Position numbers and translations under genes: made by a program. Source: Cricetomys ansorgei (taxonomy: Eukaryota; Chordata; Mammalia; Rodentia; Nesomyidae). From it: 64,000 nucleotides of DNA. The notes beneath the pieces are model-generated. The model saw nothing but the letters and a program-made list of their open reading frames with translations. It had not been told where the DNA came from and did no database searches. This document shows, one piece after another, positions 55,001 through 64,000 of this stretch. The DNA lies in contig JAMJFZ010001655.1 of assembly GCA_026225945.1 (NCBI GenBank), forward strand, positions 20,001 through 84,000. Direction: 5' to 3'. Position 1 is the first letter of the stretch; the number at the start of each line of letters is the position of its first letter.

Positions 55001-56870
55001 CAGAGAGATAATGCATTGTGAGGGACAGGTGACAGAGAGATAATGCATTGTGAGGGACAGGTGACAGAGAGGTAATGCATTGTGAGGGACAGGTGGCAGA
55101 GAGATAATGCATTGTGAGGGACAGGTGACAGAGAGATAATGCATTGTGAGGGACAGGTGGCAGAGAGATAATGCATTGTGAGGGACAGGTGGCAGAGAGA
55201 TAATGCATTGTGAGGGACAGGTGGCAGAGAGATAATGCGTGTGTGAGGGACAGGTGACAGAGAGATAATGCGTGTGTGAGGGACAGGTGACAGAGAGGTA
55301 ATGCATTGTGAGGGACAGGTGACAGAGAGATAATGCATTGTGAGGGACAGGTGGCAGAGAGATAATGCGTGTGTGAGGGACAGGTGGCAGAGAGATAATG
55401 CGTGTGTGAGGGACAGGTGACAGAGAGGTAATGCATGTGTGAGGGACAGGTGACAGAGAGATAATGCATTGTGAGGGACAGGTGACAGAGAGATAATGCA
55501 TTGTGAGGGACAGGTGACAGAGAGGTAATGCATTGTGAGGGACAGGTGACAGAGAGATAATGCGTGTGTGAGGGACAGGTGACAGAGAGATAATGCGTGT
55601 GTGAGGGACAGGTGACAGAGAGATAATGCGTGTGTGAGGGACAGGTGACAGAGAGATAATGCGTGTGTGAGGGACAGGTGACAGAGAGATAATGCGTGTG
55701 TGAGGGACAGGTGACAGAGAGATAATGCGTGTGTGAGGGACAGGTGACAGAGAGATAATGCATTGTGAGGGACAGGTGACAGAGAGATAATGCGTGTGTG
55801 AGGGACAGGTGACAGAGAGATAATGCGTGTGTGAGGGACAGGTGACAGAGAGATAATGCATTGTGAGGGACAGGTGGCAGAGAGATAATGCGTGTGTGAG
55901 GGACAGGTGACAGAGAGGTAATGCATTGTGAGGGACAGGTGGCAGAGAGATAATGCATTGTGAGGGACAGGTGACAGAGAGATAATGCGTGTGTGAGGGA
56001 CAGGTGACAGAGAGATAATGCGTGTGTGAGGGACAGGTGACAGAGAGGTAATGCATTGTGAGGGACAGGTGGCAGAGAAATAATGCGTGTGTGAGGGACA
56101 GGTGGCAGAGAGATAATGCGTGTGTGAGGGACAGGTGACAGAGAGATAATGCATTGTGAGGGACAGGTGGCAGAGAGATAATGCATTGTGAGGGACAGGT
56201 GACAGAGAGATAATGCGTGTGTGAGGGACAGGTGACAGAGAGATAATGCGTGTGTGAGGGACAGGTGACAGAGAGATAATGCGTGTGTGAGGGACAGGTG
56301 ACAGAGAGATAATGCGTGTGTGAGGGACAGGTGACAGAGAGGTAATGCATTGTGAGGGACAGGTGGCAGAGAGATAATGCATTGTGAGGGACAGGTGGCA
56401 GAGAGATAATGCATTGTGAGGGACAGGTGGCAGAGAGATAATTCGTGTGTGAGGGACAGGTGACAGAGAGATAATGCGTGTGTGAGGGACAGGTGACAGA
56501 GAGATAATGCGTGTGTGAGGGACAGGTGACAGAGAGATAATGCGTGTGTGAGGGACAGGTGACAGAGAGGTAATGCGTGTGTGAGGGACAGGTGACAGAG
56601 AGATAATGCGTGTGTGAGGGACAGGTGACAGAGAGGTAATGCATTGTGAGGGACAGGTGGCAGAGAGATAATTCGTGTGTGAGGGACAGGTGACAGAGAG
56701 ATAATGCGTGTGTGAGGGACAGGTGACAGAGAGATAATGCGTGTGTGAGGGACAGGTGACAGAGAGATAATGCGTGTGTGAGGGACAGGTGACAGAGAGA
56801 TAATGCGTGTGTGTGAGGGACAGGTGACAGAGAGATAATGCGTGTGTGAGGGACAGGTGGCAGAGAGATG
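52005..56870 (+). repeat. Large minisatellite, 32/33-bp unit, about 150 copies
   Basis: 4.87 kb of head-to-tail units. The shared core is gagggacaggtgacagagag followed by ataatgc. One class is 33 bp (joined by gcgtgtgtgag), the other 32 bp (joined by gcattgtgag). Recurrent point variants are gacag/ggcag and gata/ggta. Two units near 52150-52195 lack a GAGAGA block, and the right edge has a longer gtgtgtgtgag unit: typical degenerate edges. The copy number is length divided by 32.5, an estimate. On minus no frame contains a stop over 5 kb. The three resulting open frames of about 1,680 codons are artefacts of the repeat. Confidence 0.98.
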
Positions 56871-56941
56871 GATGAAGGGCAGGTAGGTAGGCAGGTAGCT
56901 GTATACTGACACATGGACAGATGGATGATAGGCGTCTCCCA
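56871..56941 (+). repeat. Array right flank, tetranucleotide-like text
   Basis: ggcaggtaggtaggcaggta and gacagatggatgataggcg, again (TAGG)/(GATG)-like. Confidence 0.65.
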
Positions 56942-57095
56942 TCATATTCTGGAAGCTCCCCTTCTCTTCCTGTTTTGCTGAGTTTTGAACAAGCCCAGGG
57001 TTTTATCACATCGTTTGTCACCGTCCAGTGGAGTGACCGTGATTTCGTCTTCGCTACTCTTATTGTGGTGAATCACACTTTCTGACGCGTGCATC
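56942..57095 (-). mobile_element. Ancient L1 ORF2 fragment, right part
   Basis: The plus strand resumes antisense L1 text: gaagctccccttctcttcct, gttttgctgagttttgaaca, gggttttatcaca, then cgtgatttcgtcttcgctac and attgtggtgaatcacacttt. It follows on from where the left part stops, so the minisatellite lies within one L1 copy. Confidence 0.6.
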
Positions 57096-57425
57096 TTAAC
57101 ACGGTGTCCGCCGGGAGCCGGCGAGTTCACCTTTTAGACTCCCCGCCGGGTGTGATTCGGGCGTGAGGGTCTTCTCTCTTATGCTGTGCCTTTCAACACT
57201 GGAGCAGTAACACGCACAGGGGGTTGTTCCCTGCTCTGCTGTGCGGGAAGCTTGTGTGGGGCTGTCGTTACTTATTCCTCGGGTAGCCTGGGGCATTTCC
57301 AGGGATGTTTTGTGTGCCTGGAGTTTCTTTGTTGCTCAGTTTTTACTATACATTCAGCTTATTCTGTGGACATGGGACTGCACGGGGTTTCTATTCCCCT
57401 AGAGTGAACTTTGGAAATCTGTGAG
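57096..57425. other. Unique sequence, nothing recognised
   Basis: May include more decayed L1, but I cannot align it. Confidence 0.3.
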
Positions 57426-57473
57426 ATGTATATACATATATGTATATATATATATGTATATATATATGTATGA
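57426..57473 (+). repeat. (TA)n/(TATG) tract
   Basis: Alternating tatatat and atgtata words for about 48 bases. Confidence 0.9.
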
Positions 57474-57559
57474 ATGAATTGGTCAATTTTATCCAAGGAA
57501 CTATATTACAGTAACTTGCTGATATTATTTTCTTGTTGTCTTTTTAAAAATAATTATTT

Positions 57560-57725
57560 ACTTTCATTGTGTGTTTGTGTGTGCCTGAGCATATGTGTGA
57601 ACACCACATGGTACAGGTGCCTGCAGAGGCCAGAAGGGAGCATGGGATTCCCCTGGAGCTTGGGTTGCCAGGTCCTCTGGAAGAGCGGCAAGTGCTCCTA
57701 ATGACGAGCATCGCTCCAGCTCCCA
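57560..57725 (-). repeat. B3-type SINE, minus
   Basis: tgtgtgtttgtgtgtgcctg, gcctgcagaggccagaaggg, ttgccaggtcctctggaaga and gcaagtgctcctaatgacg. Confidence 0.82.
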
Positions 57726-58039
57726 TCTAGGGCATCATCTTCCCAGGCTGCTTACTACTGATACTTGGACACACAAAGAGAGGGAGACTATTTACCGATG
57801 TTAAATATTCTGTAAATGTGATATTTAATTAAATGTGAGAAACCAACCTGCCATTCATCACTCTCTAACATTGCGCTTTCCAGTTTCAACCTACCTCTAA
57901 AGTACACCCAGAGGGCTCAGCCTGACCCCCACATACGTCTTCGTCATGTGAAAAGCTGCTCACTCCTTGTCTTTCTTTTCCTGTTCTTTCCACTTTGTGA
58001 GGTGTGTGTTTCTGGGTGTGTGTGTATACACGATTTTCT

Positions 58040-58168
58040 CCTTATGACACTTTCATGTAGCCAGGATTGCCTGAAATGCACCATGCAACCAAGGACCTTG
58101 AGCTCTGGATCCTCCTGCCTTTGTTTTCCACATGCTGGGAGTACCAGCGGGTGCCGCCACGCCCAGAT
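58040..58168 (-). repeat. Old B1-like SINE, minus
   Basis: tcatgtagccaggattgcct, ttgagctctggatcctcctg, cacatgctgggagtaccagc and gccgccacgcccagat. Confidence 0.7.
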
Positions 58169-58169
58169 A

Positions 58170-58550
58170 ACTCTTCCCTAGTCCACGTTTTGGGTACTTT
58201 TAGCAATCACTTCTGCTGACTCCCTTCATGGGGTCTCTCTGGTTTGTCTCTTCTCCATCCTCACTGCCATCACCCCAGTCTCTCCAACACCCCAAATCTC
58301 ATCAGGACACCCTTCTGCTCTAACATCTGCTAGTCTGCCCTTTCCCCCAGGAGACAGGTCTTAAAATGTCAACCGGCCTCTAGAGTCTTTCCAGGAAACC
58401 TGGAAACGGCAGCGCTTGTTTACAGTTTTCCTTCCCATGCATTTTGTTACTTGACGTCTTTACACATTGGGTATTTTGGGTATTTGTCTCTTTCCTGAGT
58501 TCAATCCCCACCATCCACAAAAATGACAAATAGAAAGAGGAACAGAAAAA
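58170..58550. other. Unique sequence, nothing recognised
   Basis: No repeat family or exon recognised. Confidence 0.35.
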
Positions 58551-58554
58551 AGTT

Positions 58555-58645
58555 ATCTGGGCATGGTGGCGCCTTCTGCTACTCCCAGCATGTGGAAAGT
58601 GGAGGCAGGGGGATCAGAAGTTCAGGTCAATCCTTGGTTACATGG
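58555..58645 (+). repeat. B1-like SINE head, plus
   Basis: gggcatggtggcgccttctg, ctcccagcatgtggaaagtg and gaggcagggggatcagaag, then text shared with the duplicated block. Confidence 0.6.
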
Positions 58646-58653
58646 CGATAGAT

Positions 58654-58869
58654 GGAGAAGCAGACTGGACAAGAGTGTATTCCAGCTGAGCTACGGGGCT
58701 CTCCTCGTCTCCTGCACCACAACCCACCTCCATTTAGAGCATGTGGGTGCTAGGGGAGGGGTGAAACGGATTCCCATGTCTTAGTAAATGTCAAGGGGAC
58801 TCAAAAGACAAGAAACCAGGCCGATTGTGTCAAATACCAGGACTGTACTAAGGGCAAATTCGAATTCAC
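58654..58869 (+). repeat. Local direct duplication, copy 1
   Basis: ggagaagcagactggacaag, gctacggggctctcctcgtc, tcctgcaccacaacccacct, gattcccatgtcttagtaaa, tcaaggggactcaaaagac and agggcaaattcgaattcacc. Aligns with copy 2 throughout. Confidence 0.85.
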
Positions 58870-59831
58870 CACCACCAAATTGTGGGAAAACTGACTCCTG
58901 TAAATTGTCCTTTGACTGTCAACGTGCTTACTGTAATGTGCGCATTCCCCAGCCCCACCCCATTGGTAGATGTACGAATAATTTTTAAGACTCTTAGTGA
59001 ATATTGATTCTTCCCGCGATTCCCTTTTTTTTCTGTTGCATACACATGTTGCTATGTCCATGTGTATGTATGCCTAAGTATGTGCATTTGTGTATAACAT
59101 TTCCCAATAAAATTGTATTTCCCACAATTACCCTTTGTATCTTGTACCTACCAGCCCCTTGGTGTTCCCATTAAAATGATTAACATCTAAGATGTTCTCT
59201 ATAAAATCTAGGCATTAAATATTAACTGATACGCTATTCTTTTTCCTGTTAGGGAACGATCCAGACATTGAGAGGTACCCAAATATTTTGGGCAAACTTG
59301 AGCCAGTAAGATCCGATTTGATTTCATTCCAGGAGTAAAACGCTACTCAAACCACTTGGATTTGGGCCCGGATATGACACTCCCAGTGGAGCCAAAGATC
59401 TCTAGCTTACTCTTCTACCAAAAATATGTGTTCAGCAACTCCATCACCGTGAATCTTCACCCGAGAAGCTCTATCTAAACAGTGACTTGGCTACACAACC
59501 TCCATCCAGCTGTCTCTTTTCAAATTTAGCTAGGAGCAAAGAAAAAAAGATATAAACTAAAAATATCACAGGAACTGGAGGCTGATGTTTGAAACCCTCT
59601 TCAATCAAAGCATCCTAGTCAAAGCAACAAATATTTACATTAACCAAGGAAATGCCGGGCAATGGTTCAAAAATGCACAGGGGCTGGATGGGAGCAGAGC
59701 TCTGCTATGTGCCCGATGGCGCTACAGAGAGACCAGGTCTGTGCAGTATCTGATCTCCTTTGGAGGATCCCTGAGATTCTTGGATTCTTGGAGGCCATGC
59801 CAGTCACCATGTGCCCGAGGACCTGAAGGAC
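58870..59831. other. Unique sequence between the duplicated blocks
   Basis: No SINE recognised, AT-rich in the middle. Confidence 0.35.
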
Positions 59832-60048
59832 GGAGAAGCAGACTAGACCAGAGCTGTGTTCCAGCTGGGCTACGGGGCTCTCCTTGTCTCCTGCACCACA
59901 ACCCCACCTCCATTTGGAAAGTGTGGGCGCTAGGGGAGAGGTGGAACGGATTCCCATTTCTTAGTAAATATCAAGGGGACTGAAAGACAGAAAAACAGGC
60001 TGATGGTGTGAAATACCGGGACTGCACTGAGGGCAAATTCTAATTCAT
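59832..60048 (+). repeat. Local direct duplication, copy 2
   Basis: ggagaagcagactagaccag, gctacggggctctccttgtc, tcctgcaccacaaccccacc, gattcccatttcttagtaaa, tcaaggggactgaaagacag and agggcaaattctaattcatc. Roughly 85 percent identical to copy 1 by eye. Confidence 0.85.
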
Positions 60049-60475
60049 CTATCTCCTTTTAAGGTGAGGAAGGGCTCCTGATTGGTTAATAATTAAGCTG
60101 TGCAAAATCCACTGTCGTCAACTATGGCAGGCACAGTGCCACAAGACAGCAAGAACACAGCACCTATCGGAATAATTCTTGCTCTCAGTATGGACAAGTA
60201 CCTGACACACTGCATGCTTCTGAAGCTCTCTGCCTTGGCAGGGAGATAAGAATTGTAGCCTGTGTTGCTTGCCAAAGATCACCAAGGAGCCACTTCGTCA
60301 TGGCACGGTGGCCCGAGTTGACAGTTGGCAGCGCTTGACCTAGTGTGTTGAGACCTCCGAGCGCACGGGCGACTGCTGCTGTCCCTGCAGTCTCGTCCTG
60401 TCCTGTTTGTATTTCCTCATGGCGCTTAGATGCGCTGTCATCGTTCCTTGTGCGCGTGCCTGTCACCACCCCCGA
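60049..60475. other. Unique sequence, nothing recognised
   Basis: GC content and CpGs rise toward 60350. No exon signals found. Confidence 0.35.
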
Positions 60476-60785
60476 GCTGCGGGCCCCGTGAGAGCTAACT
60501 CTCGGTTCTGTTTATCTTTGCGTTCCTTTCAGAGCCCGTGGCGGTGCTTTTGTGATTGCGGGATAAATAACAAACGTTAGGTACATGAGAGAACTAATTG
60601 CGCTGGGAAAGGATGCGCAGCGCCTCTGTGCTGGCTCTGTCTAGATTGACGTTTGTGGGTCTGTTATCGACGGTTTGGCAGAAGCCGACCTAAGCTCTGA
60701 GAGCCCTCCAGTATTTTAATTTGTTGTCACAATTTCGTCTCCCTTCGCTCTCTCCCCCAAACTCTTAGCAATGAAAACATGATTG
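60476..60785. promoter_or_regulatory. Conserved-looking CpG-retaining island (candidate enhancer)
   Basis: agctgcgggccccgtgagag, ttgtgattgcgggataaata, gagaactaattgcgctggga, gattgacgtttgtgggtct and gttatcgacggtttggcag: CpGs kept next to TAAT cores, no repeat. Not tested by alignment. Confidence 0.3.
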
Positions 60786-60802
60786 ACTTCTAGGACTTCT
60801 TT

Positions 60803-60806
<4 letters not shown>

Positions 60807-60841
<35 letters not shown>

Positions 60842-61002
60842 CACATGTGCATGTGCAATACCCCTGGAGGCCAACAGGGGGCATCAGATACCTTGGAGCT
60901 GGAGCCATCTGCGAGCTACCCCATGTGGGTGCTGGGATCTGAACTCAGGTCTAAATAGACAGGAATACCTCTTAACCATCGAGCCACCTCTCGAGCCCTT
61001 TG
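60807..61002 (-). repeat. B3-type SINE with (GT)n, minus
   Basis: (GT)16 at 60808-60839, then ccctggaggccaacaggggg, cttggagctggagccatctg, gggatctgaactcaggtct and gagccacctctcgagccc. Confidence 0.88.
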
Positions 61003-61009
61003 GTGATTT

Positions 61010-61450
61010 TTAAACGAGTAGATTCATCGATGGGAGAAATGGAGAGCTGGTAAATGGAGATCTCACCTGACACTAAGTACCACGGCCATGCTGTGAGCAC
61101 GCACGCTCGCTCGTCCTATGGCTTCCTGGCCTTTATTGCATTTTACCAATGTGCAGACCACAGAAGCTCTCGGAGGAAAGACCTACGTTCTGTCTGAAAG
61201 TATGCCTTTCTGTACAATGCCTTTGTTTCATCTCTACTTTTAATATTGATTTTGCTAGATATAGAAAACACATCTGAAGTGCTTTTTTCTTTAAAAAAAA
61301 AATCACTACTAGTTCTTATTTCCAGAGTAGCTGATGAGAAATTTGTTCTAAGTCAGATCCCTCTAGTAACTTCTAAACTTCTGGGTCCTTTTATATATTT
61401 TAAGGTTTTCTAAATTCTAATTCATGACTACTTTTATTATTCACATTTTG
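61010..61450. other. Unique sequence, nothing recognised
   Basis: AT-rich second half with an A9 run. No family recognised. Confidence 0.35.
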
Positions 61451-61451
61451 A

Positions 61452-61483
<32 letters not shown>
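61452..61483 (+). repeat. (ATT)n microsatellite
   Basis: About ten ATT units, perfect. Confidence 0.95.
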
Positions 61484-61484
<1 letters not shown>

Positions 61485-61486
61485 TA

Positions 61487-61645
61487 GTGGGTGTATATGT
61501 ATGTGTACGCTTCATAGCACTCGTGTGGAGGTCAGGTGACAACTCTGTGGACTTGTTTCTGTCCCTCTACCATTAATAACAGGGACTGAACTCAGGTCCT
61601 TAGACTTTGTAGCAAGCTCCTTTACACACAGACCGGTCTCATAAG
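61487..61645 (-). repeat. B3-type SINE, minus
   Basis: gtgggtgtatatgtatgtgt, gtgtggaggtcaggtgacaa, cagggactgaactcaggtcc and gcaagctcctttacacac. Confidence 0.75.
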
Positions 61646-61649
61646 CCCG

Positions 61650-62235
61650 GGAACTGCTGACTGCTCCACGCTCTTGCCTGTGTTAGTGTCCCCTGGAGTC
61701 TCTACCACACTGGCGTCCAAGCCCTACCTCTGCACTGTCTCAGAGGCTCTTCAAGCCTCTAGCCTCTCAGTAACGTCACTTCTTCATTTTAAGCGTTGCT
61801 GGAGATTTGTGTGCTTCTTTACACGGTTCTATAATTCTCCAAATTTGGAGCAGCACAGGCACAGTGAGTCCCGGTTATCAAAACCACCACACGGAAAAGC
61901 TTACCCTTCAACTGAGTCTCCTAAGCAACACCCAGGGCACAGGAATTGAAGACATCACTAGTGTTTATTTCTATGTTGGTCCTGAGATCCAGTTTCTACT
62001 CTTCTCCTACTCGACTCAGAATCAGAGGCGGCCATTCTCCTGACTTGCTTGGTAACTGGCTTCTGGGTAAGCTCAGCCAGTCTGGCCACCGACGGGAGAT
62101 GGGAACCTGGATGACAGGGAGGCAGGGCTGCCTGCTGGGTGGCGTCTCTTATAGCACCCCTGGGTCTTCAGGGGTGCCTGTGCTGCTGGGCCTGCTCCTC
62201 ATGTCCTGCCACCTGCGGGCATGCTCTAGCTCTTG
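61650..62235. other. Unique sequence, nothing recognised
   Basis: No repeat family or exon recognised. Confidence 0.35.
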
Positions 62236-62237
62236 GT

Positions 62238-62556
62238 GATGTGGTTGTTGGTTTTGAATAGAGTGACCCCCACTGGATCCTTTGCCCAAAGCTTGGTCTG
62301 TAGCTTACAGTGCTATTTTGAGAGATGCTGGAGTAGGGCATAGCTGGAAGAAGCAGGCCACTGGGGGAGGCCCTTGGGGACTACACCTTGCCCTGACCAA
62401 TGATGAGCATCTGTGTTCTTCTGCCATAATTCTCTGCCCAACCTCAGGCCCAGAAACACAAAGTATTTGAAGCAATGAGCTAAAAATAAACCTTTCTTTA
62501 CCAAAGTTGATTTCCAGGTATTACCACAGCAAAGAAAATCACGCTTCATCGCCCCA
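62238..62556 (+). repeat. Rodent interspersed repeat (tgctgtgataaaac family), variant
   Basis: tggttttgaatagagtgacc start, gccactgggggaggcccttg, gagctaaaaataaacctttc, aaagttgatttccaggtatt and accacagcaaagaaaatcac end. The reverse orientation is at 35.63 kb. Confidence 0.75.
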
Positions 62557-62835
62557 GCTCCTACCCTGACTAATGTCTAGGATGCCTTACTCAGGGCTGC
62601 GCATCTCAGCTGTACACTAGCCTCCCCACGTTAGACTCCTTCTGTTGCGAGGCCTACGGGGCTTGTGATCTCCTGGCTGGACCAAATGCTGGTGGCCCTC
62701 TGCAAGATGGCACTATCCTTTCTTTGAGGAGAAGGGACACCATGGTGACCTGACCCTCTGCTGAGTCCCCTCAGGATCAAGGACATCTTGAGTCATTTCA
62801 AACAGTAACATTATTTATTTGCTTGCTTGTTTTTT

Positions 62836-63005
62836 TTTTACTTCATGTGTATGTGTATGTGTGTCTGTGCATATGTGTGCACCACATGTGTGCAGTACTC
62901 TAGATTCCCTGAAGGTGATGTTACAAATGGTTGTGAGCTGACATGTGGGTGCTGGGAACTGAACTAGGAACTTCTTAACGGCTTATCCAACTCTCCATCC
63001 CTGAC
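62836..63005 (-). repeat. B3-type SINE, minus
   Basis: acttcatgtgtatgtgtatg, gtgcagtactctagattccc, gttgtgagctgacatgtggg and ccaactctccatccctgac. Confidence 0.8.
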
Positions 63006-63254
63006 ATGAAATTCTTAATAACTGAATTTGGACTGTGCATTTGACTTTAATTCCACACGTGTTATGCAGCAGTAGTGGAAGGAAAGCTGTGGACAGCAAC
63101 TATCGTGTTGCTGAACATGGTGCTCTGGACCCAGGATGCATGGTCGCAGAGGAGGGGAGCTTTGATTAGAGCAGAAATCTTGATGAAGGCTCTCCATGCT
63201 TTAGCCAGACCCAGGCAGGTATACAATACTTTATTTTTTGAAAACACATTATGT

Positions 63255-63345
63255 GTGCACACACACACACACATATATGCACACACACACACACTCAGGC
63301 ACACACGTGCACGTGCGTGCACATACACACACACACACACTCACG
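63255..63345 (+). repeat. CA-rich microsatellite
   Basis: Interrupted CA runs with gcacacgtgcacgtgcgtgc in the middle. Confidence 0.93.
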
Positions 63346-63835
63346 TGGTGCCCTCATGGAACAGTCACACAGTTGGGTCTAGAGGGCACTTCCGACCACC
63401 AGAGCTCTTATTTCAAAGATCTAGTGGGCGTCTGGCACCTCCCTCTGCACTGATGGACCACAAGCCACAGCAAAACTCTGTCCCCTCCCAAAACGCAGGC
63501 TGCAATTGGCAGAATTGCTTCCCTAAGTCCCAGGATCCCTGCCTCAAACAATGGCCTCCATTCCTGGGTACCAAAGACCCTCCCTCACCCCCAGACCCTT
63601 AAATGTAATGACCCTTACATTGAATATGAGAGAAGTTCCTCTGACAACGCTCCAAGAGGTCCTGGTTTTACTCGCACCGGCTCCTGGACTCCAGTGAAAG
63701 GCAGGCGGAATGGATGCATGGTAGGAACTATGCCAAAGAACCACATCACATGCTCTCCCGTTGCTTCCCACCATGTGGGAGCCCCTCCAGCTGCTGGTCA
63801 GCTGTGGCTGCCTCACGGGCCAGGGAGGCGGCAGG
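63346..63835. other. Unique sequence, nothing recognised
   Basis: No repeat family or exon recognised. Confidence 0.35.
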
Positions 63836-63839
63836 CAGG

Positions 63840-63942
63840 GGTGTGTGTGTGTATTTTATTACAACACACACACACACACACATACACACACACACACATG
63901 CACGCACACGCGCACAGGCACACACGCACAGGCACACACGCT
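63840..63942 (+). repeat. CA/CG-rich microsatellite
   Basis: gtgtgtgtgtattttattac, then acacacacacacacacacac with cacgcacacgcgcacaggc words. It may continue a SINE tail. Confidence 0.92.
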
Positions 63943-64000
63943 TGCCACAACGAGAAGGTGGAAATCAAAGAACAACATGCCAGAGTGATTCTCCCCTCCC

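Larger units (their letters stand above)
1..64000 (-). other. Kif6: Kif6 gene body (partial; three exons plus flanking introns)
   Basis: The three coding exons described below read in order on the minus strand and encode consecutive pieces of the KIF6 stalk. The gene therefore runs right to left. Neither the motor-domain exons (which would lie at higher coordinates or beyond the window) nor the C-terminal exons (lower coordinates or beyond) could be found by eye. The human gene has very large introns, from memory, so an intron of more than 35 kb upstream and more than 23 kb downstream is plausible. That the gene actually spans the whole window is an inference from the exon positions. Confidence 0.75.
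28268..64000 (-). other. Kif6: Kif6 upstream intron, 3' part (start beyond window)
   Basis: Everything to the right of the first exon appears intronic. No further exon with splice sites and kinesin homology was seen on the minus strand. The segment contains the LTR cluster, the big minisatellite and most SINEs. An unrecognised small or divergent exon cannot be excluded by eye. Confidence 0.55.

Noticed and set aside
52005..56870. CRISPR-like regular repeat array
   Set aside because: Units are directly abutting with no unique spacers, and the DNA is clearly mammalian.
51845..57021. Three overlapping open frames of about 1,675-1,690 codons on minus
   Set aside because: They are read from the 32/33-bp minisatellite. 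All three frames are equally open, the unit lacks stops, and there is no exon structure or recognisable domain.
60350..60700. CpG island promoter
   Set aside because: CpG density is raised only slightly, and there is no exon or start-site signal nearby; kept as a candidate conserved island instead.

Overview
The window is nuclear DNA of a muroid rodent. This is shown by many B1, B2/B3 and B4/RSINE1-type SINEs, rodent-only interspersed repeats, long (CA)n tracts and rodent LTR fragments. I cannot name the species. The usual base composition and dense repeats fit a large intronic region rather than a gene-dense one.

I recognise one protein-coding gene: Kif6, a kinesin-9 family motor, transcribed on the minus strand. 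Three consecutive stalk exons lie at 28162-28267, 26825-26968 and 23466-23660, each with a correct AG acceptor and GT donor. The first junction is in phase. The second is in phase only if one base missing from the middle exon is restored. As it stands, that exon (144 bp, expected 3n+1) carries a one-base loss in an A-run near 26878-26881. It would cause a stop at 23640-23642 in the next exon. This is either a lineage-specific lesion or an assembly error. I found no other Kif6 exon, so 28268-64000 reads as one long upstream intron and 1-23465 as a downstream intron.

Layout, left to right. 1-23 kb: unique sequence with scattered SINEs, an old MER5A-like piece (2.9 kb), a nested SINE cluster (10.9-11.5 kb), a 580-bp (TCC)n tract (18.4-19.0 kb) and conserved-looking AT-rich islands. 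23-28.3 kb: the three exons, with SINEs in the introns. 28.5-34 kb: SINEs, ERV LTR remnants and a pair of inverted LTR-like copies. 34.6-50.5 kb: SINE- and microsatellite-rich, with another LTR at 42 kb. 50.8-57.1 kb: an ancient L1 ORF2 fragment split by a 4.9-kb minisatellite of about 150 copies of a 32/33-bp unit. 57-64 kb: more SINEs, a 216-bp local direct duplication and CA-rich tracts.

The minisatellite is the most striking structure. It comes in two monomer lengths, has variant linkage resembling higher-order repeats and a one-sided distribution of a G variant, and lacks stops in all three minus frames. If Kif6 is transcribed, the array would appear in its pre-mRNA as a long pyrimidine-rich repeat. 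No RNA genes, CRISPR arrays or prokaryotic features are present.
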